From Pelotomaculum propionicicum (lineage in GTDB: Bacteria; Bacillota; Desulfotomaculia; Desulfotomaculales; Pelotomaculaceae): 64,000 bases of DNA. The stretch is taken from assembly GCF_004369225.1 (NCBI RefSeq), contig NZ_QFFZ01000017.1:1-64000 (forward strand), written 5' to 3'. Below the pieces are notes generated by a model. The model worked only from the letters and a program-made list of their open reading frames with translations, had not been told where the DNA came from and made no database searches. Within the stretch, counting starts at the first letter, position 1; each line of letters begins with the position of its first letter. Positions 16,651 to 25,164 of the stretch are shown here, in pieces. The translations under genes and the position numbers were made by a program.

Positions 16651-18731
16651 TCAAGCATCACCGTCCCGATTGCCTCAACCTCGACATTTGGCGCTATCTC
16701 ATTCAGAGAAAGGACCGTAAGGTTGGGTAAAAATCTTTCAGTTAATCTTTTAAAAGGAAGCCTGTTCCGCGAGGAACAGAGGACCACAGGAGGAAGTCCC
16801 TGCAGTGTCAGCTTTTCAACCGAATCCTTCAGCCTGTTCAGGATTTGCCTGGCTGCCTGCGGCTCCAGGACGGGATAAGTGCCCAGCTGGGTCTGCCCGA
16901 TAGAATCGGTAATCATCTGCTCCAATTTGGGATGCAGGGTAATAACTGAAATTTTATTAGATAAACCGGTATACTGGCGGCAGATAATTCTGGACAGGGA
17001 CTGCCTGGTATATTCCGTCAGGTAGTCGGCATCCTTACTGTTCCTGGCCCCGTCAGACAGCGCTTCCAGGATAGTGGCCAGGTCCTTGATCGGCACCCTT
17101 TCTTTAAGCAGGTTCTGCAAAATCTTTTGCACCTCACCTAGGGTTAAAAGATCGGGCACCAGCTCTTCCACCACCACCGGTGTTTTTTCCTTAACAACAT
17201 CCAGCAGCTCTTTGACCTCCTGCCGGCCTAACAGCTCGTGAGCATGCCGTTTGATAATTTCCGTCAGGTGAGTTACCAGCACCGTTGAACAATCGACCAC
17301 GGTACAGCCGGCGAACTCAACCTGATCCCTGTCCCCGGCGGCTACCCACCAGGCCGGCAGCCCGAAAGTCGGTTCAGTGGTCGGTATTCCTTTTATCTCC
17401 AAATCCTGCCCCAGCGGGTCCATCGCCAGGTATTGGCCCGGCATCAGCTCGCCTGAGGCAATTTCCGCGCCGCGCAGCTTAAAAGAATAGGCGTTTGGCG
17501 CCAGCTGCAGGTTATCGCGGATACGAATCGGCCGCACGTAAATGCCCATTTCACTGGCACACTGGCGCCTGACAGCAGCCAGGCGCTGCAGCAGGTCACC
17601 GCCCTGGCCCTCGTCGGTAAGTGAAATCAGGTTGTAGCCAATTTCAATTTCAAGCGTATCCACCTGAAAATAAGCAAAAACATTTTCCGGTTCCCTTTTT
17701 TGCTCCTGAGCCTGCCTTGCCGCCGCCCTTTCCTGCTCCAGAGCCTTCTTTTTTTTCTCATCCTGGACCATGGTATATGAAATGTACCCGGTTGCGCCGG
17801 CCAGGGTCAAAAACAAAAAGTTGGGCATGGCCGGGACCAAACCAAGTATGAAAAGGATGCCGGCAGCCAACATCAGCACCTTGGGAAAGTTTGAAAACTG
17901 GGTGGAAATATCCTTGCCAAAGCTGGTGTCAGAGGTTGCCCTGGTAACCAGGATGCCTGTCGCGGTGGAAATCAGGAGCGCCGGTATCTGGGCAACCAGG
18001 CCGTCTCCTATGGTAAGGATCGTATAAGTCTGCACCGACTCCAACAGCCCCATGTTTTTTTGGACAACACCAATAATGAAACCACCTACAATATTGATCA
18101 TAATGATGATAATGCCGGCTATGGCGTCACCCCTGACAAATTTGCTGGCGCCGTCCATAGCGCCAAAAAAGTCAGCCTCTCTTTGCAGGCGTTTTCTCCT
18201 GCCACGGGCTTCAGCCTCATTAATTAAACCGGCGTTGAATTCCGCGTCAATACTCATTTGCTTGCCCGGCATAGCGTCCAGGGTAAACCTGGCCGCGACC
18301 TCCGCCACCCTGCCCGCGCCGTTGGTAATAACCACGAATTGGATTACGGTAATAATTACGAAGACTACCATACCTACCACATAGTCCCCGCCCACCACAA
18401 ATTCCCCGAAAGCGGCGATTACATTGCCAGCCGCGGCGTTGCTGAGGATCAGCCGGGTGGAAGAAATGTTCAGCGCCAGGCGAAAAAGCGTGGTGACCAG
18501 CAAAAGCGCCGGAAAAACGGAAAATTGAAGCGGCTCAACAGTGAACATGGTTATCAGCAGGATCACCAGGCCCAGCGTCATGCTGAGAGTGAGTAAAATA
18601 TCAAGAACACCGGGAGAAAGCGGTATGATAATCAGCAGGACAATGCAGATAATCAGCCCCGCGACAATCATATCGCTGCTCTTTTTCAGATATGACTTTG
18701 CCGTTCCCAGTGAAATAGTTGGCGCAGCCAT
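16647..18731 (-). CDS. flhA: Flagellar export gate protein FlhA
   Basis: 694 aa, full length. The N-terminal half has about eight membrane segments and the family signature between them (GRVAEVAARFTLDAMPGKQM, near residue 150). The cytoplasmic C-terminal half (about 340-694) binds chaperone-substrate complexes. FlhA is the nonamer core of the flagellar type III export gate. ATG behind GGAGG. It follows flhB by 11 bases. Confidence 0.96.
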   Translation of the reverse strand: MAAPTISLGTAKSYLKKSSDMIVAGLIICIVLLIIIPLSPGVLDILLTLSMTLGLVILLITMFTVEPLQFSVFPALLLVTTLFRLALNISSTRLILSNAAAGNVIAAFGEFVVGGDYVVGMVVFVIITVIQFVVITNGAGRVAEVAARFTLDAMPGKQMSIDAEFNAGLINEAEARGRRKRLQREADFFGAMDGASKFVRGDAIAGIIIIMINIVGGFIIGVVQKNMGLLESVQTYTILTIGDGLVAQIPALLISTATGILVTRATSDTSFGKDISTQFSNFPKVLMLAAGILFILGLVPAMPNFLFLTLAGATGYISYTMVQDEKKKKALEQERAAARQAQEQKREPENVFAYFQVDTLEIEIGYNLISLTDEGQGGDLLQRLAAVRRQCASEMGIYVRPIRIRDNLQLAPNAYSFKLRGAEIASGELMPGQYLAMDPLGQDLEIKGIPTTEPTFGLPAWWVAAGDRDQVEFAGCTVVDCSTVLVTHLTEIIKRHAHELLGRQEVKELLDVVKEKTPVVVEELVPDLLTLGEVQKILQNLLKERVPIKDLATILEALSDGARNSKDADYLTEYTRQSLSRIICRQYTGLSNKISVITLHPKLEQMITDSIGQTQLGTYPVLEPQAARQILNRLKDSVEKLTLQGLPPVVLCSSRNRLPFKRLTERFLPNLTVLSLNEIAPNVEVEAIGTVMLD

Positions 18732-18742
18732 TGAAACCTCCG

Positions 18743-19819
18743 TTATACTGCCCTGTAATTCTCTCTGTCCTTGAGCCGGTATACCATGGCCAGGATTTGT
18801 GCTACCGCCCGGTAAATTTCCAGCGGGATTTCCTGACCGGGTTCAACTGATTGATAGAGGAAACGGGCTACTTCTTTGTCTTCCACCACCGGCACATTAT
18901 TTTTTCCGGCAATTTCCCTGATCTGGGCGGCCAGCCAGCCTGCTCCTTTGGCAACGACCACCGGAGCGGACATTTCTCCCTGCCGGTATTTTAGAGCAAC
19001 GGCCAGGCGGGTGGGGTTGGTGATAACTACCGTGGCCTGCGGCACTTCAGTGATAATCTGGTTTAAACTGATACTCCTGCGCATTTCACGCTGCTTGGCT
19101 TTAACCAACGGGTCACCCTCGGTCTGCCTGTATTCTTCCTTTACTTCCTGTTTGCTCATCATCATGCTTTTATTATAATCATAGCGCTGGTACATATAAT
19201 CCAGAAACGCCAGGACCAGGTAAGCGAGCGCGCCCCACCAGGCCACCTTGATAATAAAGCCCAAAACACTCCCGTAGATTCCTTCCGGGGTCAAGTTGAA
19301 AACCAGCAGCAGGTCTCCTATGTTGGCTTTGATCAGGTAATAAGTAATCCAGCCTATGATGGTGAATTTTAATACTGATTTAACAAGCTCTACCAGGCTC
19401 CGCCTGGAAAACATTCTCTGCAGGCCGGACATCGGGTTAAGCAGTTCCATTCTTGGCTTTAAAGCCTCCGTGGAAAACAGAAACCCGACCTGTACAAAGT
19501 TGGAAGCCAGGACCACCAGCAACGCCACTACGAAAAACGGCGCCAACAGCTTTAGTGTAAACAGTGCCGCGCTTTGTAATATTGGCACGGGACTGCTCCC
19601 CAGAACCTGCTCATGAGCGATTTCACTGAAATAGCCTGTCAGGTAGCGCTGCAGATCCAAAAAAAACTGATCTTTGGTAACACTGAGCAGCGCGATCATG
19701 GCAAACAGCATCAGCGCCCCGGTCAGGTCGGCGCTCTTGGCCACCTGTCCCTTGCGCCGCGCCTCCTGTATCCGCCGTGGTGTCGCCTGTTCGGTTTTTT
19801 CCTGTCCGGGTCCGGCCAT
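18743..19819 (-). CDS. flhB: Flagellar export switch protein FlhB
   Basis: 358 aa. The N-terminus EKTEQATPRRIQEARRKGQV is typical, then four membrane segments and the cytoplasmic domain with the autocleavage site NPTR (about residue 266; Asn-Pro-Thr-His in many species). FlhB switches export from rod/hook to filament substrates. It begins two bases after the fliR stop with GAGGGTG upstream. The His at the fourth cleavage-motif position is replaced by Arg, seen in other Firmicutes as well. Confidence 0.95.
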   Translation of the reverse strand: MAGPGQEKTEQATPRRIQEARRKGQVAKSADLTGALMLFAMIALLSVTKDQFFLDLQRYLTGYFSEIAHEQVLGSSPVPILQSAALFTLKLLAPFFVVALLVVLASNFVQVGFLFSTEALKPRMELLNPMSGLQRMFSRRSLVELVKSVLKFTIIGWITYYLIKANIGDLLLVFNLTPEGIYGSVLGFIIKVAWWGALAYLVLAFLDYMYQRYDYNKSMMMSKQEVKEEYRQTEGDPLVKAKQREMRRSISLNQIITEVPQATVVITNPTRLAVALKYRQGEMSAPVVVAKGAGWLAAQIREIAGKNNVPVVEDKEVARFLYQSVEPGQEIPLEIYRAVAQILAMVYRLKDRENYRAV

Positions 19820-19820
19820 T

Positions 19821-20591
19821 TTACAACTGCACCCTCATTAATGTATAAAGATCCCGCTCAATAATATTAAAAATTGAACGGAGAACAGTACCCAGCAGCG
19901 GAATCAACAAACTTAAAGTCAGCAGGCCAACCGCTATCTTAATCGGGAAACCTGTCAGAAACACATTAATTTGAGGTGCCGTCCGGGCTAAGAAGCCAAG
20001 CGTCAGGTCGGCTATTAAAAGCACAGCCAGTATCGGCGCGCTGACCTGAAGGGCGATGGTAAATGCGCCTGCGAAGATTTTTAACAGTACTAAAGAGACG
20101 CTGTTATCAAATGAAGCCGCATTTAAGGGCACAATCTGGTAGCTTTTGGACAAAGCCATGATCAAGGTGTAGTGCCCGTCAATCAACAGCCAGAAAATCA
20201 GAGCCAGAAGGTAAAGATACTGTGCCACAAGTGTGTTCTGTGTCCCGCTGGCCGGATCGACAATTGAGGCCATGGAGTACCCTATTTGAAAGTCAATCAT
20301 CTGCCCGGCCATCCTGATACTGTTAAGAACCATTGTAACCGCAAGGCCGAGCAAGAGCCCCAGGCCTGTCTCACTGATCACCGCCAGGCCGTAACCCCAA
20401 AGTCCTTCCGGCAGTGACGCCGCAGTGTCAGCTGGCAGCACCGGATAGACCACTATAGCCAGGGCCAGGGAAAAACCTATTTTAAGTAAAGGCGGAACCC
20501 CACCGAACGCCAAAAGCGGGCCGGCCATCATAAAGGCCAGCGCCCTGAGAAAAACCAAGAAAAACACAGAAACCTGGCTGAAATCGGGCAA
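19821..20591 (-). CDS. fliR: Flagellar export protein FliR
   Basis: 256 aa with about six hydrophobic segments, the normal size. With FliP and FliQ it forms the export pore. TTG start behind GGGGGG. Recognised by position between fliQ and flhB, length and segments such as FLVFLRALAFMMAGP at the N-terminus and AGQMIDFQIGYSMASIVDP in the middle. Confidence 0.94.
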   Translation of the reverse strand: MPDFSQVSVFFLVFLRALAFMMAGPLLAFGGVPPLLKIGFSLALAIVVYPVLPADTAASLPEGLWGYGLAVISETGLGLLLGLAVTMVLNSIRMAGQMIDFQIGYSMASIVDPASGTQNTLVAQYLYLLALIFWLLIDGHYTLIMALSKSYQIVPLNAASFDNSVSLVLLKIFAGAFTIALQVSAPILAVLLIADLTLGFLARTAPQINVFLTGFPIKIAVGLLTLSLLIPLLGTVLRSIFNIIERDLYTLMRVQL

Positions 20592-20631
20592 GTCAAGCCC
20601 CCCGTCATCACATCTGATAAGCGTTATCTAT

Positions 20632-20904
20632 TCAACGAATTACGTTTGGTATCTGTGAATACAGGTTGGTGGTATATGTTACCGCGCTGTTCAGCAGCCA
20701 GGAGCCCAGGACCAGTATAACCACAAAAACGCCCACTATTTTAGGCACCAGATTCAGCATTTGGTCCTGAATCTGCGTAGTGGCCTGAAGTATACTGATA
20801 ATCAGCCCGATCAGCAGGGCTGCCAGCATAGCCGGACCGGCCAGGAGCAGGACCATGAAAAGAGCGTCCCGCGCCAGGTTAATCACAAAGGTCTGGGTCA
20901 ACAC
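20632..20904 (-). CDS. fliQ: Flagellar export protein FliQ
   Basis: 90 aa with two membrane helices forming a hairpin, the size of all FliQ proteins. The loop segment ISILQATTQIQDQMLNLVPK is the family hallmark. GTG start behind GGGGGCGGA. It lies between fliP and fliR and forms the export pore with them. Confidence 0.95.
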   Translation of the reverse strand: MLTQTFVINLARDALFMVLLLAGPAMLAALLIGLIISILQATTQIQDQMLNLVPKIVGVFVVILVLGSWLLNSAVTYTTNLYSQIPNVIR

Positions 20905-20913
20905 TCCGCCCCC

Positions 20914-21696
20914 TTACCTGAAACTTTCAACAAGCGATTTAACCACCAGATACCACCCGTCTACCATCACAAAAAGCAGCAGTTTAAAAGGCAAAGCTAT
21001 CATCACCGGCGGCAGCATAAACATACCCATAGACATAAGAATGCTGGCCACCACCATGTCGATAACCAGAAAAGGAATAAAAAGCAAAAAACCAATTTCA
21101 AATGCTGTTTTCAACTCACTGATAATAAAAGAAGGAATAACCACGTGCATAGGGACATCTTCCGGCGCAGCAGGTCTTTCTATTTTGGCCAGGTTGATGA
21201 ATAAAGCCAGGTCTTTCTCTCTGGTCTGCCTCAGCATAAAATCGCGCAGTGGTTTTGCCCCCAACTCCTGGGCCTGCTGCTGGTTAATCTCACTCCTCAA
21301 AAATGGTTGGACTGCTTGCTCGTTGATCTGCTTGTATGTTGGAGCCATAATAAAGACGGTCAGGAAGAGAGTCAGTCCTATCAGGATCTGGTTGGCCGGC
21401 GACCCCTGAACACCAAGCGCCGTGCGCAGCAGTGACAAGACAATGATAATCCTGGTGAAGGAAGTCATCATAATCAGGATGGCCGGCGCCATGGACAAAA
21501 CTGTTAACAGCAACAGCAGCTTAACAGTGTCCACCACCTGCTCGGGACCGTCGGAAGGGGTTATGTTTAAATCTACCGCGGGCAGAGGCGCCGCGGCAGT
21601 TTCCCGGGTCAGTAAAAATATTAGTGATACTGCCAACAGCAGGATTACCGGGAATTTAAACTTCAACCTTTTTTTCACCCTTTTCGCTGTCACCAA
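20914..21696 (-). CDS. fliP: Flagellar export protein FliP
   Basis: 260 aa. A cleavable-type signal peptide (LLLAVSLIFLLTRETAAA) is followed by the conserved block LSMAPAILIMMTSFTRIIIV and three further membrane segments with GSPANQILIGL. FliP is the main pore subunit of the export gate. The start is uncertain: TTG at 21696, a GTG at about 21678, or TTG at 21666 behind GGGTGAAAAAAAGG, which would reduce the overlap with fliO from 41 to 11 bases. Confidence 0.94.
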   Translation of the reverse strand: MVTAKRVKKRLKFKFPVILLLAVSLIFLLTRETAAAPLPAVDLNITPSDGPEQVVDTVKLLLLLTVLSMAPAILIMMTSFTRIIIVLSLLRTALGVQGSPANQILIGLTLFLTVFIMAPTYKQINEQAVQPFLRSEINQQQAQELGAKPLRDFMLRQTREKDLALFINLAKIERPAAPEDVPMHVVIPSFIISELKTAFEIGFLLFIPFLVIDMVVASILMSMGMFMLPPVMIALPFKLLLFVMVDGWYLVVKSLVESFR

Positions 21697-22165
21697 TCCT
21701 TTTGGACACCCTGTTCATAACACTTCCCCCGGCTTGCGCAGACTGCCTTGTAATCAGGTTAATACCAACCCTGAATTTTTCAAACAGAATCCCGGGTATA
21801 TTTTTGACTTCACCCTCATTTCCGGCTTCCCGCAGCTGGCTGTATTCCTCAATGGTATGCGGCGTCAGTTCCACAGCACTGGCAATTTTTATATCCTCAA
21901 GCTCAGGCAGCTCCCCAAGTTCCTTAATCAAGGTAATTGAACCGTCCTGGTGAGCCAGGAGAAAATACGCATCTCCCAGAGTTACAAGGCTGAGCGTGGT
22001 CTTTGGCCCCAGGGGAAGCTGTTCCACCAGTCTCATCCTGCGGTTTCCGGCAGTCATGACGTAACGGCGGGCTACACCATACTTTAAAACCAGGTAGGCC
22101 AGGCCCAGGACAAGGGGCAGGGCCACCAGCATACGCACTATCGCCCAGACAAGGTCACTGCTCAT
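21656..22165 (-). CDS. fliO: Flagellar biosynthesis protein FliO
   Basis: 169 aa with one N-terminal membrane helix (IVRMLVALPLVLGLAYLVLK) and a cytoplasmic FliO domain (about 40-80, MRLVEQLPLGPKTTLSLV). The C-terminal tail is charged. FliO helps FliP assembly. The ATG overlaps the fliN stop (ATGA). FliO is the least conserved export protein, so position supports the call. Confidence 0.9.
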   Translation of the reverse strand: MSSDLVWAIVRMLVALPLVLGLAYLVLKYGVARRYVMTAGNRRMRLVEQLPLGPKTTLSLVTLGDAYFLLAHQDGSITLIKELGELPELEDIKIASAVELTPHTIEEYSQLREAGNEGEVKNIPGILFEKFRVGINLITRQSAQAGGSVMNRVSKRIGDSEKGEKKVEV

Positions 22166-22542
22166 GCCAGTCCCTCGGACAGCTTCGCATGATAAGCATG
22201 GTTGATAGAAACAATCCTTACACCAAAAGATTCATTGATGACCACTACTTCGCCCTTGGCGAAACGCTGCTGGTTCATAATAATCATCACTTCATCGCCC
22301 ACAGCTTTGTCCAGTTTGATCACGGAACCAGCGGCCAGGCCCAGCAACTCTCTTACCTTTAGCCACGCCTGGCCGAGTTCCACGCTGATTTCTATCTGGA
22401 CATCCTCAAGGTGGGACAGACTGGTTTTAACCCTATCTATGCCTCTTACAGCCTCAAGGGAGGGGAACTTTACTTTTTTAATGCCGGCGTCACCGGTGTT
22501 CGCGCCAGCCAGAAAGTTTCTGATTTCCTCTTCAGTCAACAC
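22162..22542 (-). CDS. fliN: Flagellar motor switch protein FliN
   Basis: 126 aa from a GTG at 22542, chosen for GGGGGA seven bases upstream and because the product then begins MLTEEEIRNFLAG, like other FliN/FliM N-termini. The C-terminal SpoA domain (about 48-120) is clear: VQIEISVELGQAWLKVRELLGL and GEVVVINESFGVRIV. A longer frame to 22635 runs through repeat-like spacer DNA. It forms the bottom of the C-ring, here in addition to FliY. Confidence 0.9.
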   Translation of the reverse strand: MLTEEEIRNFLAGANTGDAGIKKVKFPSLEAVRGIDRVKTSLSHLEDVQIEISVELGQAWLKVRELLGLAAGSVIKLDKAVGDEVMIIMNQQRFAKGEVVVINESFGVRIVSINHAYHAKLSEGLA

Positions 22543-22664
22543 AGTCCGTTCCCCCAATTTCAGTAGTGGGTTGTCAATTCGGTAGCCGGTAGTAGGATTG
22601 CTTGATGGAATTCGCTTTGCGAATTCCTTCCCCATTAAAAATACTAACGACTAAACCTCTTATT
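22543..22664. other. Spacer between fliL and fliN with repeat-like DNA
   Basis: About 120 bp that contain GGTAGCCGGTAGTAGGATTG-like words related to the repeats at 8502-8532 and 24080-24120, plus the palindrome GGAATTCGCTTTGCGAATTCC (22610-22630). No gene seen. Confidence 0.45.
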
Positions 22665-23156
22665 CTACTGGACGAGAAAATCGGTAAAATAGACGCCTGT
22701 TATCTCGCCCGCATCAAGCTTGTTATTGATCTCCTCGATAAGGCTGCTTTTCAGCCCCTGGAGGGCACTGGCGTTGCTTACTTCCGCGAGTGTCTTAGAA
22801 CGCAGGGTTGCAATAATTACATCTGATACTATGTGCTTCTTCTTCTTCAACTCTTCCGCCAGCTTCTTGTTTTTTGGATAATCAATAGTTACCTTAGCCC
22901 TGAGATAATGAGAACTGCTCCCGTTAAGGTTCACAATCACCTCGCCCATATCAAGGCTTTCTTTTTCCTCTACTTTGGTTTTCTTAACCTCGCCTGCCTG
23001 AGCGGCCGGTCTGAGGAAGAACATATAGGCGCCGGCGGATGAACCTGCCAGCAGTACCAGTATCACTAAAACAATTAAAATAGTTTTTTTCTTCTTTGGC
23101 TTTCCGTTTTTTCCTGCTTTTTCTTCATTATTCTCTGAAATTTTTGTCTTGGCCAA
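22665..23156 (-). CDS. fliL: Flagellar basal body protein FliL
   Basis: 163 aa. A Lys-rich N-terminus is followed by one membrane helix (TILIVLVILVLLAGSSAGAYMFF) and a periplasmic-side FliL domain with LDMGEVIVNLNGSSSHYLRA. FliL supports the stator and motor torque. I prefer the TTG at 23156 (GCGGGTGATACC upstream) to the TTG at 23180, which lacks a Shine-Dalgarno. Confidence 0.9.
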   Translation of the reverse strand: MAKTKISENNEEKAGKNGKPKKKKTILIVLVILVLLAGSSAGAYMFFLRPAAQAGEVKKTKVEEKESLDMGEVIVNLNGSSSHYLRAKVTIDYPKNKKLAEELKKKKHIVSDVIIATLRSKTLAEVSNASALQGLKSSLIEEINNKLDAGEITGVYFTDFLVQ

Positions 23157-23197
23157 GGTATCACCCGCTTTTTTCAGCAACTTTTTATAGCAAAAAT

Positions 23198-24019
23198 TTA
23201 CTGTTTGATATTCAGCAGTTCCTGCAGCATCTGATCTGAAGTGGTTATGGTCCTGGCGTTTGCCTGATAACCGCGCTGGGTTGTAATCAAATTGGCAAAT
23301 TCGTCTGTGAGGTCAACATTGGACATTTCCAGGTAGCAGGAGTTGATCGTAGAATTCGCTACACCCGTGTCGGCGGTACCCGCTATATTCATCGTTACGG
23401 GACCGGATGCGGCACTGGCCTGGTAAAGGTTTTGCCCGGCTTTTGTAAGGCCGGTGTCATTGGGGAAGGTTCCCAGGCCTATCTGATAAGTATTGGTACC
23501 AGCACTGTCTGTTACCACAATCTCGCCGGTATTAGAAATGGTTAAGGAACTGATTGTTTCGGGCTGATCACTGACGTGGATAATTGCACCGGCATCATCA
23601 CATAAATAATAACCATTGGAATTTACCAGGTCCCCGTTATTATCCAGGTAAAAACTTCCTTCACGAGTAAAGAAAGCCTCATCATCAGCGTCGCCGCTGT
23701 CCTTTTTAATCATGAAGTAACCGTTACCCTCGATAGCCAGGTCCAGAGTACGTCCGGTGGACTGTAGCGCGCCCTGCCCCATGTTGTTGGCAATCCCGGC
23801 AACCGTGACGCCCAGACCCACCTGACTCGGGTTGACACCGCCGGTTGTACCGTCGCCTCCAACGGGCGAGCGCAGGGACTGGTTGAGCAAATCCTGGAAA
23901 TTGCACCTGGCCGACTTAAAACCAACCGTGTTTACGTTGGCTATGTTATTGCCTATGACATCCATACGGATTTGGTGGTTTTTCATACCCGAAACACCGG
24001 AGTAAAGAGATCTGATCAT
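23198..24019 (-). CDS. flgE: Flagellar hook protein FlgE (short form)
   Basis: 273 aa from an ATG with AGGAG upstream. N-terminal MIRSLYSGVSGMKNHQIRMD and IGNNIANVNTVGFKSARCNF, the FlgE/F/G core (TLDLAIEGNGYFMI), and the C-terminal helix ending SDQMLQELLNIKQ. Position after fliK-flgD and before fliL is that of the hook gene. It is short for a hook protein (E. coli about 400 aa), so the outer D2-type domain appears to be missing or minimal. It could instead be a FlgG paralogue; gene order favours FlgE. Confidence 0.82.
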   Translation of the reverse strand: MIRSLYSGVSGMKNHQIRMDVIGNNIANVNTVGFKSARCNFQDLLNQSLRSPVGGDGTTGGVNPSQVGLGVTVAGIANNMGQGALQSTGRTLDLAIEGNGYFMIKKDSGDADDEAFFTREGSFYLDNNGDLVNSNGYYLCDDAGAIIHVSDQPETISSLTISNTGEIVVTDSAGTNTYQIGLGTFPNDTGLTKAGQNLYQASAASGPVTMNIAGTADTGVANSTINSCYLEMSNVDLTDEFANLITTQRGYQANARTITTSDQMLQELLNIKQ

Positions 24020-24204
24020 TTTTATTCTCCTTTCAATTAGGCCGCCTCCTTCGTTCAGCGGCCACGCAGCCTCCTTTCGGGCCGGCTGCAAAATTAGTAG
24101 TGGGTAGTGGGTCGTGAGTCGTGGGATTATTAGGTATTTCTTACGGGTCCTTAGACCTTATAAACCATCATTCAATCAATTTCACACGTCTCACGTCTCA
24201 ATTC
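24020..24204. repeat. Repeat-rich spacer upstream of flgE
   Basis: The spacer holds GTAGTGGGTAGTGGGTCGTGAGTCGTGGG (about 24095-24124 in two parts) and, further right, ACACGTCTCACGTCTCAATTC (about 24183-24203). Related words occur at 8486-8768 and 43666-43700. It breaks the flagellar operon between orf129 and flgE. No gene seen. Confidence 0.55.
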
Positions 24205-24594
24205 TCATTTCACAATTACGGCGCTGTCGATGTTGGTAAAGACATGATCCTCTGAAGATTTGCCGTCCACGGCTGTCACCACTGTTTTATTGCGTACGCT
24301 GGTAATCAGCGCCAAATCACCGTAAATTATCAGTGATTCCCTTGATCCTTTGGCCTCGGCCTGCCTTACCGCTTTATCAATCTTGGCCAGATCCTCGCTG
24401 GCGAGGACTATATTTCGTTCTTTAAGCCTTTTTTCCGCGTGCGCTGAGAATTTTAGCCCCTTACTTTTTTGAAACTCTAATTCCAGCGCCTTTTCAAAGG
24501 CAAAATCATTTACTTTTAAATTGGCCTGCTTCCCTTTGGGAGCAGCACCCGGCAGTGGCCCCGCCGGTTTAATTGGTCTTATGTCGCGGTCCAT
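24205..24594 (-). CDS. Flagellar operon protein of the TIGR02530 type
   Basis: 129 aa. The motif KFSAHAEKRLKERNI (about 48-62), then DLAKIDKAVRQAEAKGSRESL and a C-terminal DGKSSEDHVFTNIDSAVI are typical of the small protein encoded between flgD and flgE in Firmicutes and related groups. Its molecular role is unknown, perhaps in hook assembly or export. ATG behind GGTGGGAT. Confidence 0.85.
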   Translation of the reverse strand: MDRDIRPIKPAGPLPGAAPKGKQANLKVNDFAFEKALELEFQKSKGLKFSAHAEKRLKERNIVLASEDLAKIDKAVRQAEAKGSRESLIIYGDLALITSVRNKTVVTAVDGKSSEDHVFTNIDSAVIVK

Positions 24595-24695
24595 ATCCCA
24601 CCATCTCTCATGGGAGTGTAATAAGATCAGTCTATTCCTTGGGCAGCAGTTGTTCTAAAAGATTCAGCGCTTCCGCCAATGACGAATAAATGTTG

Positions 24696-25148
24696 CTAAA
24701 CTGTATTGTTCAATTGAGTAAGCTGCTCGTTTTGTACAGGGGATTCGCTGCCGGATATTTCAGTCACGTTTTCAGGGTCATAACCAATGCCGTCTACATA
24801 AACCAAAATTCCGTTTTCGCTGAAAGTCACTTTCTCCACTTCGCCGCTGACGGTGCCGTCATCAGTAGCAACGTTTACCTGCTGCCCGAGCAGCCCAGTG
24901 GCCTCCACTACCTTCTGGGTCTTAACCAACTCGCTCATAGTATCGTTAAGATTGGTAAGCTGCTCCAGGATGCTGAACTGGGACATTTGGGAAATGAACT
25001 CGGTAGAATCCTGCGGGTTCATTGGATCCTGGTTTTTGAGCTGTTCGATAAGCAGCATAAGAAAGGCTTCCTTATCAAGAGTACTCGTAGTCTCTCTGGC
25101 TGTGATGCTCGATTCAGTGCTGTTATTGCTTACTGAATTAACCTGCAT
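24696..25148 (-). CDS. flgD: Flagellar hook-capping protein FlgD
   Basis: 150 aa. The conserved FlgD N-terminal domain is visible: LDKEAFLMLLIEQLKNQDPMNPQDSTEFISQMSQFSILEQL (landmarks at about 25-65), then a short VNVATDDGTVSGEVEKVTF strand region. The protein caps the growing hook. It is short because the C-terminal Ig/tudor-like domains of E. coli FlgD are reduced, common in Firmicutes. ATG behind AAGGTGGTGAG. Confidence 0.92.
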   Translation of the reverse strand: MQVNSVSNNSTESSITARETTSTLDKEAFLMLLIEQLKNQDPMNPQDSTEFISQMSQFSILEQLTNLNDTMSELVKTQKVVEATGLLGQQVNVATDDGTVSGEVEKVTFSENGILVYVDGIGYDPENVTEISGSESPVQNEQLTQLNNTV

Positions 25149-25164
25149 GATCTCACCACCTTGA

